DNA from: an uncultured Croceitalea sp.
GTDB taxonomy: Bacteria > Bacteroidota > Bacteroidia > Flavobacteriales > Flavobacteriaceae
Assembly: GCA_947503285.1 (NCBI GenBank)
Contig: CANNDD010000005.1
Span: 372,001 to 436,000, forward strand
Reading direction: 5' to 3'
Length of the DNA stretch: 64,000 nucleotides
Of the stretch, positions 17,798 to 25,960 are shown piece after piece; within the stretch, counting starts at the first letter, position 1, and each line of letters starts with the position of its first letter. A model generated the notes under the pieces. That model had not been told where the DNA came from. It searched no databases and saw only the letters and a list, made by a program, of their open reading frames with translations. Made by a program: the position numbers and the translations under genes.

Positions 17798-17851
17798 GTT
17801 TTCTAATCTGCCAGGTTTTCTAATTTGTCAGGCTGAGCGCAGTCGAAGCCC
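17798..17851. repeat. Tandem 17-bp repeat plus a dispersed-type repeat
   Basis: GTTTTCTAATCTGCCAGG (17798-17815) is followed by GTTTTCTAATTTGTCAGG (17815-17832), a 17-bp-period tandem pair with 16 of 18 positions the same. It runs into GGCTGAGCGCAGTCGAAGCC (17831-17850), a motif of the CTGAGCGCAGTCGAAG type that I recall as dispersed in many Bacteroidota genomes. It lies between the terminator and the ftsY promoter and has no coding potential. Confidence 0.5.
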
Positions 17852-17931
17852 TTACTAGAAACTGTTGACCTTTCAATCTCATTAAGACTGTAAATGCGAA
17901 ACGAACTTTAACAAAACTCCCCTTACTTTCC

Positions 17932-17939
17932 TATCTTTG
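17932..17939 (+). promoter_or_regulatory. -7 box of ftsY
   Basis: TATCTTTG, 14 bp before the first ATG of ftsY. No TTG lies at the right distance upstream. Confidence 0.45.
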
Positions 17940-17953
17940 ATTTACAACTAAGA

Positions 17954-18916
17954 ATGCGTATGGGGCTCTTCAAAAATATATTCTCAAAAGAGAAGAAAGA
18001 AACGTTGGATAAAGGCTTGGAAAAGTCTAAAAACAGTTTTTTTGGTAAACTCGGCAAAGCCGTTGCCGGTAAATCAAAAGTCGATGATGAAGTACTTGAT
18101 AACTTAGAGGAGGTGTTGGTCACTTCTGATGTGGGAGTGGATACCACCCTGAAAATTATCGACCGAATTGAGGCTAGGGTATCAAAAGATAAGTATTTAG
18201 GTACCGATGAGTTGAACCAAATCCTTCGTGAGGAAATTGCAGGGTTGCTCTCTGAGACCCATGTGGGTGAAGAAAAAGAATTTTCCATTCCTTCTGACAA
18301 GAAACCCTACGTCATTATGGTCGTAGGCGTTAATGGCGTAGGTAAGACGACGACCATTGGTAAATTGGCGAAGCAATTCAAAAATCAAGGTCTGAAAGTG
18401 GTATTGGGCGCTGGTGATACGTTTAGGGCCGCTGCCATTGACCAATTACAGGTATGGGCAGCGCGTGTTGACGTCCCCATCATTAAACAGAAAATGGGTA
18501 GTGACCCCGCTTCGGTTGCTTTTGATACATTGAATTCAGCTGTCGCCGAAAATGCAGATGTGGTCTTGATCGATACTGCGGGCCGATTGCATAATAAAGT
18601 AAATCTAATGAACGAACTTTCAAAGGTGAAACGGGTGATGCAAAAAGTGGTGCCAGACGCACCACATGATGTTTTATTGGTTTTGGATGGTTCTACAGGC
18701 CAAAATGCCTTTGAACAGGCCAAACAGTTCACAAAAGCTACGGAAGTAACTTCATTGGCCGTCACAAAATTGGATGGAACCGCAAAAGGCGGTGTCGTCA
18801 TTGGCATTTCAGATCAATTTCAAATTCCGGTCAAATATATTGGTGTTGGGGAAGGTATTGATGACCTACAGGTCTTTAATAAGTATGAGTTTGTGGATTC
18901 GTTTTTTAAGCTTTAA
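17954..18916 (+). CDS. ftsY: Signal recognition particle receptor FtsY
   Basis: The membrane-linked SRP GTPase that receives ribosome-nascent-chain-SRP complexes for insertion by SecYEG. The 320-residue protein has a short charged N-terminus instead of a long acidic A domain, the N domain helices (DEVLDNLEEVLVTSDVGVD), the G domain with P-loop GVNGVGKTTTIGK (near residue 124), the DTFRAAAIDQL switch, DTAGRLHN and TKLDGTAKGG. Start may be 17954 or the ATG two codons on (MGLFKNIFSK), which is the more family-like start. The gene lies downstream of a repeat region and is followed at 1 bp by the DUF2911 gene. Confidence 0.97.
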   Translation: MRMGLFKNIFSKEKKETLDKGLEKSKNSFFGKLGKAVAGKSKVDDEVLDNLEEVLVTSDVGVDTTLKIIDRIEARVSKDKYLGTDELNQILREEIAGLLSETHVGEEKEFSIPSDKKPYVIMVVGVNGVGKTTTIGKLAKQFKNQGLKVVLGAGDTFRAAAIDQLQVWAARVDVPIIKQKMGSDPASVAFDTLNSAVAENADVVLIDTAGRLHNKVNLMNELSKVKRVMQKVVPDAPHDVLLVLDGSTGQNAFEQAKQFTKATEVTSLAVTKLDGTAKGGVVIGISDQFQIPVKYIGVGEGIDDLQVFNKYEFVDSFFKL

Positions 18917-18917
18917 G

Positions 18918-19793
18918 ATGTCCCCAATAGTAAAACAGGCGCTGTTCTTTTTAATTCTTCTCGATGCTCTAATAGTATGCTCACAAATCACCCACCCTAA
19001 AGCGAGTCCGTTTTCGCGAGTAGAACAAGAAATTGGTTTGTCCAAAATCAGTGTGGCGTACTCACGACCAGCGGCAAGAGGGCGTACGATTTTTGGCGGA
19101 TTGGTGCCCTATGGGCGCATATGGCGGGTTGGTGCAAATGAAAGTACTAAAATCACCGTGGATACCGACATGACCGTTCTAGGTCATAATTTACCAAAAG
19201 GTACGTATGCGCTATACGCATTTCCTGAAAAAGAAGAGTGGCAGATTACCTTTCATACCAACACGCAACATTGGGGTGATGGTCGTAAAAATTACGATTC
19301 GAATGAAGATTTGTTTCGAATTAAGGTAGCACCCAAAAGCATACCATATCACCAAGAAAATTTTTTAGTAAACTTCGATTTCATCACCCACAATGCGGCC
19401 AATCTGAACTTGATTTGGGCAGATACGATGGTTTCCATCCCCATTCTAGTAGATACCCATGGCCAAATGCAATTGGAAATTGCAAAGCAGCTCAACGAAA
19501 ACCCAACTGCACAAACCTATTATGAGGCCGCCCGTTACCTTCAAGAACAGGGTACTGATTTTAAAACGGCTTTGGGGTACTTGAACAAAGCGCTTGAATT
19601 AGGCGGGGATACCTATTACTTTCATCGCGTAAAAAGTTTGATTGAAGCGGAGTTAGGCGATTATAAGGCTGCCATTACCTCCGCCAAGGAGTCGCTTCGG
19701 ATTGCCACTAAGCTTGAAAAGGACGAATTTGTGCGAATGAATACAATTAATATTAAGAAGTGGGGCGCGTTGGTAACGGGTAAGGGGAACTAA
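18918..19793 (+). CDS. Secreted DUF2911 protein with TPR-like tail
   Basis: A 291-residue exported protein. It opens with a hydrophobic signal segment (FFLILLDALIVCSQ), then the DUF2911 domain with VEQEIGLSKISVAYSRPAAR, GGLVPYGRIWRVGANESTKI and the barrel-like LPKGTYALYAFPEKEEW; DUF2911 function is unknown. After about residue 190 the protein has helical repeats (YYEAARYLQEQG, ALGYLNKALELGGD, YKAAITSAKESLRI) like TPRs. It starts 1 bp after ftsY and I take ATG 18918 as start, since earlier in-frame ATGs lie inside ftsY. Probably periplasmic. Confidence 0.88.
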   Translation: MSPIVKQALFFLILLDALIVCSQITHPKASPFSRVEQEIGLSKISVAYSRPAARGRTIFGGLVPYGRIWRVGANESTKITVDTDMTVLGHNLPKGTYALYAFPEKEEWQITFHTNTQHWGDGRKNYDSNEDLFRIKVAPKSIPYHQENFLVNFDFITHNAANLNLIWADTMVSIPILVDTHGQMQLEIAKQLNENPTAQTYYEAARYLQEQGTDFKTALGYLNKALELGGDTYYFHRVKSLIEAELGDYKAAITSAKESLRIATKLEKDEFVRMNTINIKKWGALVTGKGN

Positions 19794-19871
19794 TGTCGAG
19801 TGGCTTTAGCAAGATGAAAAGTCGAGCCTAAGTTCCTATAGACAGAGGTTATTCCAAATAACAGTGCCAAA

Positions 19872-20966
19872 TCAATTGATAAATTCGTTGATTTTTCCCC
19901 ACAATTCATTGTCAAAACTTGAAGGCCCAAGTAGGTCTTCGCCTGAGTCTTCCCCCATCCTGATGACCACCAATCCTTTGCTGGGCACCACATAAAGCTT
20001 TTGGTCATTTTTTCCGAGACCACCATACATATCCGAAGGTGCGTTTTCGACTAATGGCCCGCTAAATTCCAACTGTGAAGCGGGTGCACGGTAACTTGAC
20101 TTTCCGTTCAACCACCATAAATATCCATAGGCCCGGTTTAGATTTTGCGAAGTACTTTTCATGGAGTTTAAATATTCGGTATCGGCCAAAATGGTTTCTC
20201 CGTCCCAGACACCATTATTTAGATTTAAAAGTCCGAAACGCGCCATACTTCTTGCGGAACTGAAGTAAACATTATTTAGGTCATCTGTTGAGAACCAAAA
20301 ACCATCCATTCCAATTTTATCCCGAAGACTTTGATTGAAATAGTCTGACCATTCCGTTTCAGTGGCATTGGCGACTACCTTTTGTAACAAGGTATAGGGC
20401 CCATTGTGATAGGCCCATCTGCTGCCCGCATCGGCTACGTATGTTAGGCATTCAGGTGTAATACAATCAAATTGTTGATCGTTTAACCCCGTGGTCATCG
20501 TCAATTGATGTTTGACCGTTATTAGGGCCTCCTTATCCGCTTCCAGTGCCGTCCATCCTGTTTCGAGATAACCTGAGGTTTTGTCATCGCTATTCAAAAA
20601 ACCATTTTCCTGTGCCAGGCCGACCGTAAATGCCGTCAAGGTTTTTCCGGCAGAGGCCCAATACCAACTCGTATTTTGGGTGTGTTCATTCAAGTACCAT
20701 TCTACGGCAATTCTTCCGTCTTTTAAGATAATGAACGCTTTTGTGCCGTTGTTTTCCAAAAAGGTGCGCAATTCTTGTTCATTTTCAGTGTTCCAACCAA
20801 GTTCTGAAGTAGTTATGGTCGCCCATTCCGCCGATTGGCTTGGTGGAAAATAGAGATTTGCGACTATCGGTGTTTCTTCTTGTTGAATTACAGGGGCTTC
20901 ATCAGCAGTAGTTGAGCACCCAACGAAAATCAAACTCCAAATTATTAAAATGAACAGCGGTTTCAT
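19872..20966 (-). CDS. Serine hydrolase lipoprotein, class C beta-lactamase-like
   Basis: A 364-residue exported lipoprotein (lipobox LIFVGCST). It belongs to the penicillin-binding-type serine hydrolases: the nucleophile motif SxxK is SAGK in YWASAGKTLTAFTVG (near residue 105), and the second motif YxN is YHN in WAYHNGPYTLLQKV. The third (KTG/HxG) region is less clear, around GGLGKNDQKLYVVP. Such enzymes range from esterases to D-peptidases, so true beta-lactamase activity cannot be assumed. It converges with the DUF2911 gene. Confidence 0.85.
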   Translation of the reverse strand: MKPLFILIIWSLIFVGCSTTADEAPVIQQEETPIVANLYFPPSQSAEWATITTSELGWNTENEQELRTFLENNGTKAFIILKDGRIAVEWYLNEHTQNTSWYWASAGKTLTAFTVGLAQENGFLNSDDKTSGYLETGWTALEADKEALITVKHQLTMTTGLNDQQFDCITPECLTYVADAGSRWAYHNGPYTLLQKVVANATETEWSDYFNQSLRDKIGMDGFWFSTDDLNNVYFSSARSMARFGLLNLNNGVWDGETILADTEYLNSMKSTSQNLNRAYGYLWWLNGKSSYRAPASQLEFSGPLVENAPSDMYGGLGKNDQKLYVVPSKGLVVIRMGEDSGEDLLGPSSFDNELWGKINEFIN

Positions 20967-21065
20967 GAACTTACTTTTTCTTGTAGGACGATGTGGTCCT
21001 TTATTGGTTTAACGCGGTCTTTAAAGAATTATGCATTAAAATCGACCAATTGCAACAGGGTGTTG

Positions 21066-21073
21066 TATTTTTG
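21066..21073 (+). promoter_or_regulatory. -7 box of rimO
   Basis: TATTTTTG, 18 bp before the rimO ATG at 21092. It lies downstream of earlier in-frame ATGs, which argues for the later start. Confidence 0.5.
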
Positions 21074-21091
21074 CCATCCATTCAAAAAAAT

Positions 21092-22399
21092 ATGCGTACA
21101 AAATCCCTTAAAAAGAATAAAATCAATGTAGTAACCTTAGGTTGTAGCAAGAACATCTATGATTCTGAGGTTTTAATGGGGCAACTTCGGGCAAATAATA
21201 AGGAAGTGGTTCATGAGGAAGAAGGTAATGTAGTTGTGATCAATACTTGTGGATTTATTGCCAATGCGAAAGAAGAGAGCGTTAATACGATTTTGGAGTA
21301 CGTTGAAAAGAAAGAAGCAGGTGATGTTGATAAGGTTTTTGTTACCGGATGTTTAAGTGAACGCTATAAGCCAGATTTAGAGAAAGAGATTCCGAATGTA
21401 GATGAATATTTTGGTACCAGTGATCTACCCAATTTGTTGAAAGCCCTAGGTGCTGATTATAAACACGAACTTATTGGTGAGCGGTTGACGACGACCCCAA
21501 AAAACTATGCCTATTTAAAAATTGCGGAAGGTTGTGACCGACCTTGTTCGTTCTGCGCCATTCCATTGATGCGGGGCAAACATAAAAGTAAGCCCATGGA
21601 AGCGTTGGTCGAAGAAGCCGAAAAATTGGCAGCCAATGGGGTCAAAGAATTGATTTTGATTGCCCAAGACTTGACCTATTACGGTTTGGACCTATACAAA
21701 AAACGAAATCTTGCCGAACTATTGGAAAAATTGGCGCAGGTGTTGGGAATTGAGTGGATCCGCCTGCATTATGCCTTTCCCACAGGTTTTCCAATGGACG
21801 TCTTGGAGGTAATGAAAAAAGAACCTAAAATCTGTAATTATATCGATATTCCCTTACAGCATATTGCCGACCCGATTTTAAAGAGTATGCGTCGGGGAAC
21901 CACAAAGGCAAAGACTACAAAATTGTTGGAGGACTTTAGGGCCGAGGTCCCAGGGATGGCGATTCGAACTACGTTGATTGTCGGTTACCCCGGTGAGACC
22001 GAAGAAGATTTTCAAACCCTAAAAGATTGGGTGGTCGCTATGCGTTTTGAACGTTTGGGATGCTTTACGTACAGTCATGAAGAAAACACCCATGCGTTCC
22101 ATTTGGTCGATGATGTTCCCGAAGAAGTCAAACAGCAACGCGCCAATGGGATTATGGAGGTTCAGGCACAGATTTCATGGGAATTGAATCAAGAACGGAT
22201 AGGGAAAACGTACCGATGTATCATTGATCGAAAAGAGGGCACCCATTTTATTGGCCGAACGGAATTCGATTCACCGGATGTCGATAATGAAGTACTTATC
22301 GATGCCACAAAGCACTATGTGAAAATCGGGGATTTTACCGACATTAAAATAATCGAGGCTTCCGACTTTGACCTGTATGGAGAGCCCGCTATAGCGTAA
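21092..22399 (+). CDS. rimO: Ribosomal protein S12 methylthiotransferase RimO
   Basis: A radical-SAM enzyme that adds a methylthio group to Asp of ribosomal protein S12. The 435-residue protein has the N-terminal UPF0004 domain (NVVTLGCSKNIYDSEVLMGQ, VINTCGFI, VTGCLSERY, with the three Cys of the auxiliary cluster), the radical-SAM motif GCDRPCSFCAIP (CxxxCxxC) near residue 147, and a C-terminal TRAM domain. The start at 21092 (MRTKSLKKNKINVV) is preferred to 20993 because the upstream part is not family-like and precedes a -7 box. Its end overlaps the convergent anti-sigma gene by 11 bp. Confidence 0.96.
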   Translation: MRTKSLKKNKINVVTLGCSKNIYDSEVLMGQLRANNKEVVHEEEGNVVVINTCGFIANAKEESVNTILEYVEKKEAGDVDKVFVTGCLSERYKPDLEKEIPNVDEYFGTSDLPNLLKALGADYKHELIGERLTTTPKNYAYLKIAEGCDRPCSFCAIPLMRGKHKSKPMEALVEEAEKLAANGVKELILIAQDLTYYGLDLYKKRNLAELLEKLAQVLGIEWIRLHYAFPTGFPMDVLEVMKKEPKICNYIDIPLQHIADPILKSMRRGTTKAKTTKLLEDFRAEVPGMAIRTTLIVGYPGETEEDFQTLKDWVVAMRFERLGCFTYSHEENTHAFHLVDDVPEEVKQQRANGIMEVQAQISWELNQERIGKTYRCIIDRKEGTHFIGRTEFDSPDVDNEVLIDATKHYVKIGDFTDIKIIEASDFDLYGEPAIA

Positions 22400-23144
22400 C
22401 GTAGGCAATCAACTTCTCAACGGTCGGGTGGTCATTACCGCCTGCAGGTTCTATGGTAATATTCAAAGACTCGGCCTTGTCAATGTATTTTAGGGTAATC
22501 AATTCTTCATCGGTTGGCAACAATCCCATATCGATCATTTCGCCATCTACATCACTCCACATTTGATAGGTACTGTGATCTGGAAGTTCTGGCAAACCCT
22601 GCGCATTGACCATAACGATCCTTCTGTCATGGTTCACATAGGCCACGGCCCTAGAATTGGGCGCCAAGTTGTTGCCATCAAGAATCAACGGAATGGTTTT
22701 TGGGCCATTTATGGTTTTTAAACGCCGATTGGTGAGCAAATAGTCTTCTTCTAAAGCATTTAAACGTTCTTGCAATGAAATGGTTTGTTCTTGTAGGATT
22801 TCAAAATCATTTTTTGAATTTTGCCAACGATTGAACATCCAGAAAGCAGAAAGTACAAATAAGATCGTCAAACTTGCAGCCGCGTAGCGCCAACTTTTTG
22901 GCATGGGTATCACCTTTGATTCCCCCAATCTTTTTTGTAGTCTGATTTTAATATGTCCAGGCGGTGCAATTGCATTCTCAAAAGCCATTTTTTCAAAATC
23001 TTCTTCTAAGGCTTCGAATTGTTTTTTTAAACCTTCATCATTTGCAATAATTGAACTTAATTGCTGACTTTCTGCCGCTGAAAGTTCATCCAATATGTAT
23101 TTCTCCAATAATCCCTCTTCCAATATTTTCTTTCTATCCATCAT
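22389..23144 (-). CDS. Anti-sigma factor, RskA-type
   Basis: A 251-residue single-pass membrane protein. The N-terminal cytoplasmic part (EKYILDELSAAESQQLSSII) is the zinc-less anti-sigma domain; a membrane helix YAAASLTILFVLSAFWMF lies near residues 90-110; a coiled region follows; and the periplasmic RskA C-terminal domain (VNAQGLPELPDHSTYQMW, DEELITLKYIDKAES) ends it. The ATG overlaps the stop of the sigma factor gene (TGATG). It should hold the ECF sigma factor inactive at the membrane until a signal arrives. It converges with rimO with an 11-bp overlap. Confidence 0.88.
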   Translation of the reverse strand: MMDRKKILEEGLLEKYILDELSAAESQQLSSIIANDEGLKKQFEALEEDFEKMAFENAIAPPGHIKIRLQKRLGESKVIPMPKSWRYAAASLTILFVLSAFWMFNRWQNSKNDFEILQEQTISLQERLNALEEDYLLTNRRLKTINGPKTIPLILDGNNLAPNSRAVAYVNHDRRIVMVNAQGLPELPDHSTYQMWSDVDGEMIDMGLLPTDEELITLKYIDKAESLNITIEPAGGNDHPTVEKLIAYVTL

Positions 23145-23704
23145 CAAAAAGTTTCTAATAGTAACCAAATGATCAGCAGTTCATGCTTATAGCTCTCACG
23201 CAACAATTGTAGTGCTTGGCGTATGAAAGATTTGAAAGTGCCCAAGGGCACGCCCATTTCCTCATAGGCCTCGCGATGGGTGTATCCCCTAAAATAAACC
23301 AATGAAATCGCTTCTTGATGATGCGGTTCCAACCTACTTATAGCGCCATTGAGCTCGGTAAAGTCAGGTTCTGGTTCTAATATTGTTTTAGTAGTATCTA
23401 CACGTAATTCTTCGTTTTGGATGAGTAAATCGGGTTTTCGTAAAGAATTTAAAGTAACATTCTTTGCAATTCGGTAGGCCCAAGTGTAGAATTTACCTTT
23501 TGAGGCATCATAAGTATCGATTTTTTGCCAAATCTTAACAAAGGTTTCCTGCAGTAAATCTTCGGCCAGAACTTGATTTCGACACATTCTTAAGATCACG
23601 CCATATAAGGCACCCGAGTACTTATCATATAATAGGTACAGGGCTTTTTTATCCTTTTGGGACAGGCGGTCGATTATTTCAATGTCATCTTGATGATGTG
23701 ACAT
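23144..23704 (-). CDS. ECF RNA polymerase sigma factor
   Basis: A 186-residue sigma-70 family factor of the extracytoplasmic-function type. Region 2 is seen in LLYDKYSGALYGVILRMC and QNEELR-preceding LAEDLLQETFVKIWQKID, with FYTWAYRIAKNVTLNSLRK; region 4 is seen in LEPHHQEAISLVYFRGYTHR and the HTH VPLGTFKSFIRQALQLLRES. It is cotranscribed with the anti-sigma gene through a 1-bp overlap. The divergent fasciclin gene begins 122 bp away and is a natural candidate target, though that is inferred from position. Confidence 0.93.
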   Translation of the reverse strand: MSHHQDDIEIIDRLSQKDKKALYLLYDKYSGALYGVILRMCRNQVLAEDLLQETFVKIWQKIDTYDASKGKFYTWAYRIAKNVTLNSLRKPDLLIQNEELRVDTTKTILEPEPDFTELNGAISRLEPHHQEAISLVYFRGYTHREAYEEMGVPLGTFKSFIRQALQLLRESYKHELLIIWLLLETF

Positions 23705-23825
23705 AAGCTATGTTAAAGATATGATAAAATCGGTAGGAACTCATCCAACACATTTTTTAGGGTGTACATAGTAACAAATAACATTGAAAAATTAATCATT
23801 CTATTAAACAATTAAAACACAAAAA

Positions 23826-24344
23826 ATGAAAAAAGTAATTTTTATCCTTTCAACGATTGCATTGACCCTTTTCACACAAACGACTACTGCTCAAAAATCC
23901 CAAGATATTGTGGATATCGCTGTTTCGGTTGATGATTTCTCAACACTGGTCACCGCTTTAAAAGCAGCGGATTTGGTCGGGGCATTGAAAGGTGATGGGC
24001 CATTTACGGTATTCGCACCGGTAAATTCAGGATTTGCCAAAATTGATGCCAACACCCTAAATTCTTTGTTGAAACCAGAAAACAAAGAAAAGCTATCCGC
24101 AATTTTAACGTATCATGTAGTCGCAGGTAAGCTGGCGGCATCCGATGTTGCGGCAGCTTTGGAAAAAGGTAACGGTAAAGCTGAATTGACTACGTTGAAT
24201 GGTGGTAAGATAACTGCCGTTAGTAAAGATGGTGGTATCTTTTTGATGGACGCCAATGGCAACTACAGCAAAATCGCAAAAACCGACGTGATGGCTTCCA
24301 ATGGTGTGATCCATATTATTGAAGACGTGGTAATGCCATTATAG
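23826..24344 (+). CDS. Secreted fasciclin (FAS1) domain protein
   Basis: A 172-residue exported protein with a signal peptide (ALTLFTQTTTAQ) and one FAS1 domain covering nearly all the rest: DFSTLVTALKAADLVGALKG, GPFTVFAPVNSGFAKID, LTYHVVAGKL and GVIHIIEDVVMPL are the conserved FAS1 H1 and H2 regions. FAS1 domains mediate adhesion or protein binding. The gene is transcribed away from the ECF sigma/anti-sigma operon and ends in a strong hairpin shared with the next gene. Confidence 0.92.
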   Translation: MKKVIFILSTIALTLFTQTTTAQKSQDIVDIAVSVDDFSTLVTALKAADLVGALKGDGPFTVFAPVNSGFAKIDANTLNSLLKPENKEKLSAILTYHVVAGKLAASDVAAALEKGNGKAELTTLNGGKITAVSKDGGIFLMDANGNYSKIAKTDVMASNGVIHIIEDVVMPL

Positions 24345-24370
24345 GCTCACCCATTCGGTTAATAATGGAT

Positions 24371-24399
24371 AAAGGCATCACTTTGATAGTGATGCCTTT
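24371..24399. terminator. Bidirectional terminator between the fasciclin and class A-like genes
   Basis: AAAGGCATCACT (24371-24382) and AGTGATGCCTTT (24388-24399) are perfect 12-bp inverted repeats around a 5-base loop, with T-rich flanks on both sides. It separates two convergent genes and reaches the stop of the minus-strand one. Confidence 0.85.
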
Positions 24400-25534
24400 A
24401 TTTATTTGATTCCAATTCATAATGATACAGTTCCCTACCCAATTGCGCCAAAAAGGGAATGCCGATTTCGTCATATTCGTAATTATCATTATTGAATATA
24501 CCGTCTTTATTGACCAATATAGTTGCAGTGACCATAAAGTCGATTTTGTTTTTCTCATCCATGATATAGGCACAATCGGTCAACGTGCCATAGGCATAAC
24601 CGACTTTATTGAAGATTTTGATATGATCGGGAATAACATCCTCTGAATCACCATACATGAAAAACTTTCCATAACTATCATAATATTCCTTCGCATCATA
24701 ACCTGCATTCTTTGGCAAGGTATGCATGGCTTTCAACAAAAAAGTACGTTGCTCCTTACTTAGATTGAAACGTTTTTCTTTTGGGAATTGATTCGGGAAA
24801 ATCACTCGTTTCAAAAGTTCATGCTGTGCATGGATGGGATAGTAATTTTTTAGCCCAAAATCGAAGGGCTCCGAATATAATGAATCGCCCGAAAGAAAGC
24901 CCTTCCCTTTTTTTATGTGCTTCAATTGCAATGGGGTCGCACTTGCACTTATGATACTGGCCGTAGTGGCCGTAGTACTATCATTTAGATAGATTATTAA
25001 AGGTTTCGTAACGATATCATCAGCATTTGCCGTCGACAGGCGATGCGAAATACGAATCGGTCGAACACCGCGGTTCCTTATCATTTTGTTCAGATTATCT
25101 TGACCGATAAATTCAATAAGCCTATTGTTGGCCGCATTGTCACTGACCGCAAAAATTTCTTCTATTGCCCTTGCGAATGTTGTCTTGATGGAGTCCCCTT
25201 CAACATAAAACAAGGTATTTCTACTTAGGGTATCGATCTCATTTAATTTTTCAAGGGCCGTAACAGTAGCAGGAAACTTTACGGTACTTGCGGGGTAAAA
25301 ATATTTGGATTCATCTACTTGAAAATCGAAATCGTTAAAAATGACACTGTCGTTTCTTCGATCTATCTTGGTATAGCGTATTTGAACCTCGTATTGGTCA
25401 ATACTATCCATAACCCTTTTGATGCGATCATCTTTCGATGAGAGTACTGCCTCTAAAGGATTAGCGGGCCCCTGTTCTGAACATGAGATTTGAAGCCCAA
25501 TAAGCACTATTAAAAAATAATTCTGATAACGCAT
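24398..25534 (-). CDS. Serine hydrolase lipoprotein, class A beta-lactamase-like
   Basis: A 378-residue lipoprotein (lipobox LQISCS). It has the class A fold motifs: SxxK in YPASTVKFPAT (near residue 81), SDN in FAVSDNAANNRLIEF, and KTG-like KVG in FNKVGYAYGTLTDCAYI. Members include broad beta-lactamases and non-lactamase D,D-peptidase or esterase-like proteins; the loose third motif and long insertions leave its action open. It converges with the fasciclin gene, and the small unknown gene lies upstream by 9 bp. Confidence 0.85.
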   Translation of the reverse strand: MRYQNYFLIVLIGLQISCSEQGPANPLEAVLSSKDDRIKRVMDSIDQYEVQIRYTKIDRRNDSVIFNDFDFQVDESKYFYPASTVKFPATVTALEKLNEIDTLSRNTLFYVEGDSIKTTFARAIEEIFAVSDNAANNRLIEFIGQDNLNKMIRNRGVRPIRISHRLSTANADDIVTKPLIIYLNDSTTATTASIISASATPLQLKHIKKGKGFLSGDSLYSEPFDFGLKNYYPIHAQHELLKRVIFPNQFPKEKRFNLSKEQRTFLLKAMHTLPKNAGYDAKEYYDSYGKFFMYGDSEDVIPDHIKIFNKVGYAYGTLTDCAYIMDEKNKIDFMVTATILVNKDGIFNNDNYEYDEIGIPFLAQLGRELYHYELESNK

Positions 25535-25543
25535 AGGTTCGAG

Positions 25544-25804
25544 TTATTGGTCTTCCGTTTTGTATATTTCGCCCCTATGGGGTCTCAGGTCATCTCGAGC
25601 TTGGATCATTTCAAACTCTGCGACCACTAGAAAAGCGATACTATGCATATCACTTAAATGTTTATGGCCCGTTGTATCGAATTTCAATTCTTCATTAAAA
25701 ATATATTCCTGCAAGTGTTTCTCATAGTGTTCTGCCGTTTTAGCCGCGGCGGGTCCTTTAAAATCCCAAATAAGTTTGATTTTTCGATCTAGTATTTTTT
25801 CCAT
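25544..25804 (-). CDS. Small conserved-looking protein of unknown function
   Basis: I do not recognise this 86-residue protein. It starts MEKILDRKIKLIWDFKGPAA and has EHYEKHLQEYIFNEELKFDT and MHSIAFLVVAEFEMIQARDD. It has no signal peptide or membrane segment; the pattern suggests an alpha-helical cytoplasmic protein with several His residues. It is the first gene before the class A-like lipoprotein gene, 9 bp away, on the same strand. Good codon use and compact spacing support it as real. Confidence 0.7.
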   Translation of the reverse strand: MEKILDRKIKLIWDFKGPAAAKTAEHYEKHLQEYIFNEELKFDTTGHKHLSDMHSIAFLVVAEFEMIQARDDLRPHRGEIYKTEDQ

Positions 25805-25926
25805 GCTATGCTACTTCTTATAAAAACTACTTCCTTATCTTTCAACCCGTTCGAGGCGCAACGAAAATAGTAAAATAATCAACTCAGTAAGGCTGCTAAA
25901 AATGTGTTAATCCATTTTATCACAGC

Positions 25927-25956
25927 TTGTATGCCTAGAAGTAATTGTTATTTTTG
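25927..25956 (+). promoter_or_regulatory. Promoter of the peptidyl-prolyl isomerase operon, leaderless type
   Basis: TTG at 25927-25929 and TATTTTTG at 25949-25956 with 19 bp between, an excellent match. The ATG at 25961 comes only 4 bp after the box, so the transcript would start at or just next to the start codon. Confidence 0.7.
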
Positions 25957-25960
25957 CGCA

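Noticed and set aside
18774-18917. A longer N-terminus for the DUF2911 protein
   Set aside because: It would lie inside ftsY and lacks a signal peptide; ATG 18918 gives one.
20993-21091. N-terminal extension of rimO
   Set aside because: It precedes a -7 box and does not resemble the RimO N-terminus.
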